This document shows positions 5,495 through 10,339 of a stretch of DNA of 10,339 nucleotides, in pieces (position 1 is the stretch's first letter; each line of letters starts with the position of its first letter). Location of the stretch: NCBI GenBank assembly GCA_040755715.1, contig JBFLXN010000097.1, positions 1 to 10,339 on the forward strand, read 5' to 3'. Source of the DNA: JBFLXN01 sp040755715 [NCBI: Candidatus Edwardsbacteria bacterium] (GTDB lineage Bacteria; Edwardsbacteria; AC1; JBFLXN01). Under the pieces are notes generated by a model that saw nothing but the letters and a program-made list of their open reading frames with translations, searched no databases and was not told where the DNA came from. A program made the position numbers and the translations under genes.

Positions 5495-5568
5495 ACGAAT
5501 TAACACGAATGGACTCGAATTAAATTCTTGAATTTAAAATAGATTTGTGAAAATTCGTGTTCATTCGT
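5495..5568. repeat. Inverted repeat of the ACGAAT-N4-ACGAAT type
   Basis: ACGAATTAACACGAAT (5495-5510) pairs with ATTCGTGTTCATTCGT (5553-5568) at 15 of 16 positions. A perfect inner dyad TTAAATTC/GAATTTAA (5520-5537) sits in the centre. The arm is a 6-base direct repeat with a 4-base spacer. It lies in the divergent region between the two main promoters, ending 11 bases before the plus-strand -35. I recall near-identical arms as dispersed repeats in other environmental genomes. Confidence 0.75.
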
Positions 5569-5579
5569 TAAATTTTTCC

Positions 5580-5609
5580 TTGACGCGTGTGGCTCTTTTG
5601 GGATATACT
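5580..5609 (+). promoter_or_regulatory. Promoter of the TPR-RadC-restriction operon
   Basis: TTGACG (5580-5585) and TATACT (5604-5609) are 18 bases apart, each matching the consensus at five of six positions. The predicted start is near 5616, leaving a leader of about 110 bases. No other promoter of this quality is seen upstream of the two later genes, so it probably serves all three. Confidence 0.7.
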
Positions 5610-5671
5610 CAAATCTGTGGTTTGAAGGGGAAAAAAGGGAGGTCCACCTACGCAAGTGGGGAAGGATGTTA

Positions 5672-5695
5672 GCCAGAGGCTCATCTGCCTCCGGC
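5672..5695. repeat. Short GC-rich palindrome in the TPR leader
   Basis: GCCAGAGGC (5672-5680) pairs with GCCTCCGGC (5687-5695) at 8 of 9 positions around TCATCT. It resembles GCC-AGAGGC palindromes common as dispersed repeats. It matters for start choice: the upstream ATG at 5666 would translate this element into the protein. Confidence 0.6.
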
Positions 5696-5725
5696 GGAAA
5701 AGAAGAGGCAAGAAAGTGGTGCGAA

Positions 5726-6775
5726 ATGCTTACTAGACAATTTGACAGGATTGTATGCCTTGTTTGTTTTGTTTTCCCTTTGTTGAGCGTAAATCTGTTG
5801 GCCAACGAAGAAGAGATTGATTCGCTCATCTACAGAGGAATTGAGCTTACTCTGCAAGAGAATTATAATGAGGCGATGGGAGTCTTTGCCAAGATTATCC
5901 AGAGCGATGCGGAATCTCCAGTGGGATATTTCCTCCAAGCCACGGTGCTTCAGATAAAAATGCTTGACTTTGAGAGCAACAATTACGAAAGAGAATTCTA
6001 TAAACTGCTTGACACCACTATAGCTAAAACGGAAAGGTCTTTAACAAAGAATCCAGACGATGCCTGGGTTTATTTCTACCTCGGCGCTTCCTATGGCTAC
6101 AAGGCAGCTTACGAGGGGAAAAATCAGAAATATTTTTCTGCGCTTCATCACGGCTTAAAAGCAATTTCTAAATTGAAGAAAGCCCTAAAATGTGACCCTA
6201 ATCTTTACGATGCCTACTTGGGTCTTGGCACTTATCACTATTTTCGCACCAAGGCGACGAAGTTCATCAGTTGGCTTCCCTTTATTGGAGATACCAGAGA
6301 ACAGGGGATTGCCGAAATTCGTCTGGCAATGGAGAAAGGAAAGTATTCAAAGACTCTAGCGAAGAATGGTCTGGTCTGGATTTTTATTGAAGAGAAGAGA
6401 TATGAAGAAGCGCTTTCATTGGCTCAGGAATTACTGAGAGAATATTCCGAGAGTCGGACCTTCCATTGGGCACCGGCTGAGATTTATTATCACCGAAAGG
6501 AATGGGAAAAAGCTAACGATATGTTTCATCAACTTTTGAGGCTCATTGAGCAGTCAAATCTACCGAATAATTATAATCTTGTAGTAGTGAAATATCGTCT
6601 GGCTCAAACCTATTTTTATCAAAAGAAATTCGGCGAGTGTATTAGAGAATGCAAGGAGATTTTACAGCTTCCTTTAGATGAGAGGTCTAAGAGTAGATTA
6701 GAAGATATTATTTCGGAGATAGAGGAATTGTTGAAGAGGGCCAAAAGCAAACAGAAAAGCCAGAAGAAAGAGTAG
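5726..6775 (+). CDS. Secreted tetratricopeptide repeat protein
   Basis: A 349-residue protein with an N-terminal Sec signal (hydrophobic 9-25, likely cleavage after LLA at 24-26), then helical TPR-type repeats. Candidate repeats include SLIYRGIELTLQENYNEAMG (33-52), the DAWVYFYLGASYGYKA region (112-127), GLKAISKLKKALKCDPNLYD (143-162), NGLVWIFIEEKRYEEAL (214-230) and VKYRLAQTYFYQKKFGECIR (288-307). The YDAYLGLGTYHYF and PFIGDTREQGIAEI blocks (161-198) recall a TPR group related to the Iml2 family. The tail (330-349) is highly charged and lysine-rich. Such proteins are protein-binding scaffolds in the periplasm or at a membrane. I chose 5726 over the in-frame ATG at 5666 because the extra 20 residues derive from a palindromic repeat and would bury the signal peptide; no strong ribosome-binding site supports either. 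Its stop is 8 bases before the next gene. Confidence 0.8.
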   Translation: MLTRQFDRIVCLVCFVFPLLSVNLLANEEEIDSLIYRGIELTLQENYNEAMGVFAKIIQSDAESPVGYFLQATVLQIKMLDFESNNYEREFYKLLDTTIAKTERSLTKNPDDAWVYFYLGASYGYKAAYEGKNQKYFSALHHGLKAISKLKKALKCDPNLYDAYLGLGTYHYFRTKATKFISWLPFIGDTREQGIAEIRLAMEKGKYSKTLAKNGLVWIFIEEKRYEEALSLAQELLREYSESRTFHWAPAEIYYHRKEWEKANDMFHQLLRLIEQSNLPNNYNLVVVKYRLAQTYFYQKKFGECIRECKEILQLPLDERSKSRLEDIISEIEELLKRAKSKQKSQKKE

Positions 6776-6783
6776 AGGATTCT

Positions 6784-7152
6784 ATGAAAAGAAGCTCTGG
6801 ACAAAAAACCAGGGATAGTTCAGAAAACCAGAAATGGACACATCCTGGTGGTAAACTCGTGGAACTTGGAGCTGATAAACTTACAGATGCAGAATTGCTT
6901 TCTATTTTTATTGGTTCAGGAATCAAAGGAAAATCGGCGGAAAAAATAGCAGAAGAAATCCTCGCAAAGTTCAGTTCATTCAAGGGAATGGCCAATCAGC
7001 CTCTTGAGAAATTCTTAGAAATCAAAGGACTTGGCGATGTAAAAGTCATCAGAATTGCCGCTGCTCTGGAATTCGCAAAAAGGTGTGTTGATATCATTAT
7101 TGAAGACTTAAAGAAAGACCGAGAATTGCGAAAGGAAGTTTTGGGAGATTAA
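6784..7152 (+). CDS. Stand-alone RadC N-terminal (UPF0758-N) helix-hairpin-helix protein
   Basis: A 122-residue protein matching only the first half of RadC. PGGKLVELGADKLTDAELLS (21-40) and IFIGSGIKGKSAEKIAEEIL (41-60) follow the RadC N-terminal pattern, and FLEIKGLGDVKVIRIAAALE (77-96) is a helix-hairpin-helix likely to contact DNA. Full-length RadC is about 225 residues and ends in a JAB/MPN metalloprotease-like domain with an HxHxSD-type motif; none is present, and the next frame starts a different gene, so this is a genuine half-protein or an old truncation that is still open. AGAGGA overlapping the TPR stop gives the ribosome-binding site. The restriction enzyme gene starts 6 bases after its stop, so the two are almost certainly co-translated; it may assist or regulate that enzyme, but this is inference. 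Confidence 0.82.
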   Translation: MKRSSGQKTRDSSENQKWTHPGGKLVELGADKLTDAELLSIFIGSGIKGKSAEKIAEEILAKFSSFKGMANQPLEKFLEIKGLGDVKVIRIAAALEFAKRCVDIIIEDLKKDRELRKEVLGD

Positions 7153-7158
7153 GCAAGC

Positions 7159-10119
7159 ATGAGTAGAATAAAAGGTAGGTCTACCAAAGGCCCCAGCCCT
7201 TTTGATATGAGAGCACATAAGACGGAGAGGACCGCTGTCGCTATTTTAATGCACTGGATGAGGGAGATTATTGAAAGAAAAGACCTTGAGCTTGGTTTGC
7301 CAGATATTGAGACTACTGGTGATGATAGGAAGATGCCGGATACGGTTATATACGAATCCCGCCGAAGTCAGAAAATCCTCTGTGTTATTGAAGCAAAATC
7401 TTCGTATTACGATGTCTTTAACTATCAAGAGTTAAAAAAACCTGCCTGGGAAAAAGCCAATCAGAGAAAGGCAAAATATTTCGCCACTACCAACTTCAAA
7501 AGGCTCATCTGGTTCAATACTGAAAAAGTAAATGCTCAGAGACTAGAAGAAGAACAAATAATTGAAAAATACTTTCTCTCAGCAATAGAAAATCTGGATG
7601 ATATTGAACAGACAAGATACAGTGAACCTATAAAGAAAGGGCTTGAAGATTTTCTTACCAAACTCTATGCCGTTCATTCCGGCAGAGAGCCTGAGCCAAA
7701 ACAGGCAATAGATGAGTTTTTAGTTTTCAGACTTCAGGAGAAGATAAGGGTTCTCTCTACTTATTATAGAAGGATTATTGATGACCAATACCACAAAGAC
7801 AAATCTTTTGCTTTGAAACTAACAAAGTGGTTTGTAGACCAGGGCTGGAGTTTTGCCTGGCAGCCTCAGGATTTTGATAAAGCCGCAAGGCAGACCGCCT
7901 ATCTTCTTGTCAACAAGATTCTCTTTTATTATGGACTTCAGGCAAAAAGACCAAATGAACTTGTTCCTCTTGAAATACCCGAAGGTTTGCTGAGAGGTGC
8001 ACAACTTCAGAAATTTCTCCAGAGCTATTTTGATGAAGTCTTAAGAATTGACTATGAAACAATCTATACCACAGACTTCATAGATGTCATTGCGTTTCCT
8101 GAAGCAAAAGAGGTGGTAAAAGAGATAAAAGAGCTTGTCAATGTCCTCAAAAGATACGACTTTTCTAAACTTGGTTACGATGTGATAGGCAGAATCTTTG
8201 AGCGACTGATTCCTCAAGATGAACGACATAATCTGGGTCAGTATTTTACGAGTCCTGATGTGGTAGATTTAATCCTTAGGTTTTGCTTGTATCATGAAGA
8301 TAACAAAATACTTGACCCTTCCTGTGGGGCAGGAACTTTCCTGGTGAGAGCCTATCAGCACAAGAAGCTTATGAATCAAAGGCTGGAGCACGAGAAGGTT
8401 CTGGATACCCTCTGGGGAAATGATATTGCTAAATTTCCAGCTACTCTTTCCACCATAAATTTAGCCATCAATGACCTGGCGGTAGATAAAAACTATCCGA
8501 ATATTATCCAGGAGGATTTCTTTGCCATTATGTCACACCCTGAAGGGGGTTTTGAACTGCCAGAGAAATGGAGAAAAGTGAGGGCAAAAACACTTGGGGT
8601 TTTGGAGAGGGAGGTTACTTTTCCGAGATGGTTTGATGCGGTTGTTGGCAATCCACCTTACACAAGACAGGAAGAGATTCCTGAGATTGGAGTGGATAAG
8701 GAAAAACTAATTGAGAGAGCACTTAAAGACTCCTCGAGCAAAAAGATGGCCGAAATCGGAAAAAGGGCAGGAATTCATGCCTACTTCTTTGTTCATGGCA
8801 CAAAGTTCTTAAAAGATGGCGGATACTTCGGCTTTATCGTCTCCAACTCTTGGCTTGATGTAGACTATGGTAAAGGGCTTCAAGAGTTTTTCCTGAAGAA
8901 TTACAAAATAGTTGCCATCATTGAATCAAAAGTGGAGCGTTGGTTTGAAGAGGCGGACATCAATACCTGCATCGTGGTTCTTCAAAAATGTAGGGGCGAT
9001 TCACGAATCGCCCAAAAAGAACGAGACGAAAACCTCGTTCGCTTTGTGTGCCTCAAAAAATCCCTGCGTCACTTTATCCCGCCAGCCCAGGATATGTGGG
9101 AGAAGCAGGTTGAAAGATTAAATGCCATTGACAAGCTCAAAAAGACTATCCTTGCCCACAACAACCTTTATGAAACAGATGAATATAGAATCTTCCCGAA
9201 AAGCCAGAAAGAACTATGGGATGAAGGATTTGACCTAGAAGAGGAGAAATATATCGGAGCGAAGTGGGGCAAATATCTGAGAGCACCTGAAATTTTCTTC
9301 AAGTTCTTCAAGATTTTGGAAAAGGGTAAAGGGAAACTTGTGCCGCTGAAGGAGGTGGCAGAGGTTAGGCGTGGGTTTACAACTGGTGCCAATGAGTTCT
9401 TTTATCTTACTGAAGAGGAAATAAAACAAAGGAAAATTGAAGAAGAATATCTACAACCTATAATCTTTTCACTTAAGGAGGTTAAAGGATATAAATTGAA
9501 CAAAAATACTTTGACGAGTAAAGTGATTATATGCCACAAAACCGAAAAAGAATTAAAAGATACAAATTTGTTGAAATATATAAAATTGGGAGAAGAACAG
9601 GGCTACCACGAAAGACCCACCTGCTCTTCCCGTAAACCTGAACCGTGGTACAGTCTTGGAAAAGGCTGGAGATACGCACCTTTAATTTTTCCTTCTAAAG
9701 TTGGAGAAAGAATGCCTGTATTTTTGAATAAAGGCGTTTTTGAAGATAAGAAACTATACGGGGTCACCCCTAAAAAATCAATAAATAAACTGGCTTTGGC
9801 AGCATTATTGAATTCCACAATATCAAGACTTTTTATTGAATTTACCTGTAGGCAATTAACAGGTTCTCAAGCAATTGCAGATATAGATGTTGCAGTTGTA
9901 GAGGAACTACCAATCATTGCTATTAATAAAATCTCAAAAAGAATAGAAACAAAGCTTATAGATAAATTCAAGGCTCTCGCTAAAACCTCTGCCTTATCTA
10001 TTTTCAGGGAAATTGCTTCTTCACCTGATGAAGTTTCTCTTGATAAAGTTAAACCGGAACGCAGGGAACTTGACAAAATCATCATGGGCGAAATTTTAGG
10101 ACTGACAGATGAAGAGTAA
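7159..10119 (+). CDS. Type IIG single-chain restriction endonuclease / N6-adenine methyltransferase, probably cut short by a nonsense stop
   Basis: A 986-residue chain that should both cut DNA and methylate adenine within its target. Near the N-terminus MPD (59-61) and VIEAK (76-80) form a PD-(D/E)xK nuclease site, with E24 as a further candidate acid. A helical connector (about 180-350) leads to the gamma-type N6 methyltransferase: GQYFTSPDVVDLIL (360-373), SAM motif I ILDPSCGAGTFL (384-395) and catalytic NPPY (498-501). From about 700, RAPEIFFKFFKIL, KEVAEVRRGFTTGANEFF (731-748) and LAALLNSTI (880-888) mark the target-recognition region. No helicase or separate specificity subunit is nearby, supporting type IIG. 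Residues 611-620 lie over a palindromic element. After the TAA (10117-10119) the frame continues with family-like sequence for 33 codons, so the ancestral enzyme was about 1,020 residues. GGGAG (7143-7147) is the likely ribosome-binding site. Confidence 0.9.
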   Translation: MSRIKGRSTKGPSPFDMRAHKTERTAVAILMHWMREIIERKDLELGLPDIETTGDDRKMPDTVIYESRRSQKILCVIEAKSSYYDVFNYQELKKPAWEKANQRKAKYFATTNFKRLIWFNTEKVNAQRLEEEQIIEKYFLSAIENLDDIEQTRYSEPIKKGLEDFLTKLYAVHSGREPEPKQAIDEFLVFRLQEKIRVLSTYYRRIIDDQYHKDKSFALKLTKWFVDQGWSFAWQPQDFDKAARQTAYLLVNKILFYYGLQAKRPNELVPLEIPEGLLRGAQLQKFLQSYFDEVLRIDYETIYTTDFIDVIAFPEAKEVVKEIKELVNVLKRYDFSKLGYDVIGRIFERLIPQDERHNLGQYFTSPDVVDLILRFCLYHEDNKILDPSCGAGTFLVRAYQHKKLMNQRLEHEKVLDTLWGNDIAKFPATLSTINLAINDLAVDKNYPNIIQEDFFAIMSHPEGGFELPEKWRKVRAKTLGVLEREVTFPRWFDAVVGNPPYTRQEEIPEIGVDKEKLIERALKDSSSKKMAEIGKRAGIHAYFFVHGTKFLKDGGYFGFIVSNSWLDVDYGKGLQEFFLKNYKIVAIIESKVERWFEEADINTCIVVLQKCRGDSRIAQKERDENLVRFVCLKKSLRHFIPPAQDMWEKQVERLNAIDKLKKTILAHNNLYETDEYRIFPKSQKELWDEGFDLEEEKYIGAKWGKYLRAPEIFFKFFKILEKGKGKLVPLKEVAEVRRGFTTGANEFFYLTEEEIKQRKIEEEYLQPIIFSLKEVKGYKLNKNTLTSKVIICHKTEKELKDTNLLKYIKLGEEQGYHERPTCSSRKPEPWYSLGKGWRYAPLIFPSKVGERMPVFLNKGVFEDKKLYGVTPKKSINKLALAALLNSTISRLFIEFTCRQLTGSQAIADIDVAVVEELPIIAINKISKRIETKLIDKFKALAKTSALSIFREIASSPDEVSLDKVKPERRELDKIIMGEILGLTDEE
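8994..9040. repeat. Palindromic element inside the restriction enzyme gene
   Basis: GGGCGATTC (8994-9002) and GAATCGCCC (9005-9013) form a perfect 9-base stem with a 2-base loop. A second perfect 7-base stem, GAACGAG/CTCGTTC (9019-9025 with 9034-9040), follows. The first stem and flanks encode RGDSRIAQK (612-620), just before ERDENLVRFV, which reads like normal family sequence. GTAGGGGCGATTC palindromes are, as I recall, widespread dispersed repeats in cyanobacteria and uncultured phyla. The frame is kept. Confidence 0.7.
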
Positions 10120-10221
10120 CTTGAGGTTTATCGGGCGGTGGTGGATTTGGTGAAATCAAGAATTGAGAAAGCTAAAAGCGTGGGGAAAAATAAAAAAACA
10201 GTTGGTGGGGTTGATATATAG
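10120..10221 (+). pseudogene. Detached C-terminal tail of the restriction enzyme
   Basis: Immediately after the TAA, the same frame stays open for 33 codons to TAG (10219-10221). It reads LEVYRAVVDLVKSRIEKA and continues with a lysine-rich end. Together with the preceding EILGLTDEE it looks like the usual amphipathic helical C-terminus of this enzyme family. A CAA (Gln) to TAA change would be the simplest cause. It has no plausible start of its own. Sequencing error and stop readthrough are alternatives. Confidence 0.7.
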
Positions 10222-10339
10222 TTACTGGTGAAGAATCAAGACTTCAATATAACTGGTTCCTGATAAGGGAAGCCAAAGTTTTTGCTCTTTGACATTTTCT
10301 ATTCTTATTTTCTTTTTCCTTTGCGAGAACGATAAATTC
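10222..10339 (-). CDS. C-terminal end of a convergent reading frame entering from the right edge
   Basis: On the minus strand a frame is open from the right edge for 38 codons to TAA at 10224-10222. Its end reads RIENVKEQKLWLPLSGTSYI and then EVLILHQ, which looks protein-like, with alternating charged and hydrophobic residues. Its stop directly abuts the TAG at 10219-10221 of the extended restriction-enzyme frame, a layout typical of tightly packed convergent genes. No start lies inside the window and I do not recognise a family, so a chance open frame remains possible. Confidence 0.4.
   Translation of the reverse strand, partial: NLSFSQRKKKIRIENVKEQKLWLPLSGTSYIEVLILHQ

Noticed and set aside
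5666-5725. Upstream ATG adding 20 residues to the TPR protein
   Set aside because: The extension is translated from a palindromic repeat, the purine run touches the ATG with no spacing, and it would bury the signal peptide.
8912-9121. Plus-strand overlapping frame containing VGAIHESP
   Set aside because: It is an out-of-frame reading through the palindromic repeat in the restriction enzyme gene; such readings are a known kind of spurious protein.
10117-10119. Reassigned stop codon (TAA read as an amino acid)
   Set aside because: TAA, TAG and TGA all act as normal stops in the other genes here, including TAA in the ATPase and RadC-like genes.
7159-10119. Type I or BREX-type methyltransferase
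   Set aside because: A nuclease motif is fused in the same chain, and no specificity, helicase or other BREX genes are nearby, so type IIG fits better.
1-10339. CRISPR array, tRNA, rRNA or insertion sequence
   Set aside because: I found no regularly spaced direct repeats, no cloverleaf with a conserved T-loop, no rRNA segments and no transposase motifs on either strand.

Overview
The window reads as a chromosome fragment from a diderm, low-to-moderate GC bacterium, probably an uncultured-phylum lineage. The diderm signs are a signal-peptide protein that looks like an outer-membrane beta-barrel, a lipobox lipoprotein, a Tat-exported protein and a secreted TPR protein. Several intergenic inverted repeats resemble families I recall from environmental genomes. 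I cannot name the organism, and I see no rRNA, tRNA, CRISPR array, transposase or integrase.

The left half (1-5450) runs on the minus strand. In transcription order it holds: a strong promoter (5383-5412) and a long structured leader with a possible 9-codon leader ORF; a lipoprotein with a 13-glycine linker (3672-5036); an internally duplicated barrel protein (2545-3594) ending at an intrinsic terminator (2469-2508); a DUF362 Tat protein with its own promoter and apparently leaderless mRNA (1487-2398); about 500 bases of inverted repeats; an ExeA/TniB-like AAA+ ATPase (131-985); and, at the left edge, a near-consensus promoter with an operator-like dyad driving a gene of which only 9 codons are inside.

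The right half (5580-10221) runs on the plus strand from a good sigma70-type promoter (5580-5609). Three tightly spaced genes follow: a secreted TPR protein, a stand-alone N-terminal half of RadC, and a single-chain type IIG restriction-methylation enzyme. The enzyme carries a palindromic element inside its coding sequence. Its frame is cut by TAA at 10117-10119, yet the next 33 codons still look like its natural C-terminus and run to TAG at 10219-10221, directly abutting a convergent reading frame that enters from the right edge.

The most notable points are the RadC-half plus type IIG pairing, the apparent nonsense stop, the in-frame palindrome in the enzyme, the structured leader before the lipoprotein gene, and three repeat families built on one nested design. 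I found no clear evidence for an entirely new system.
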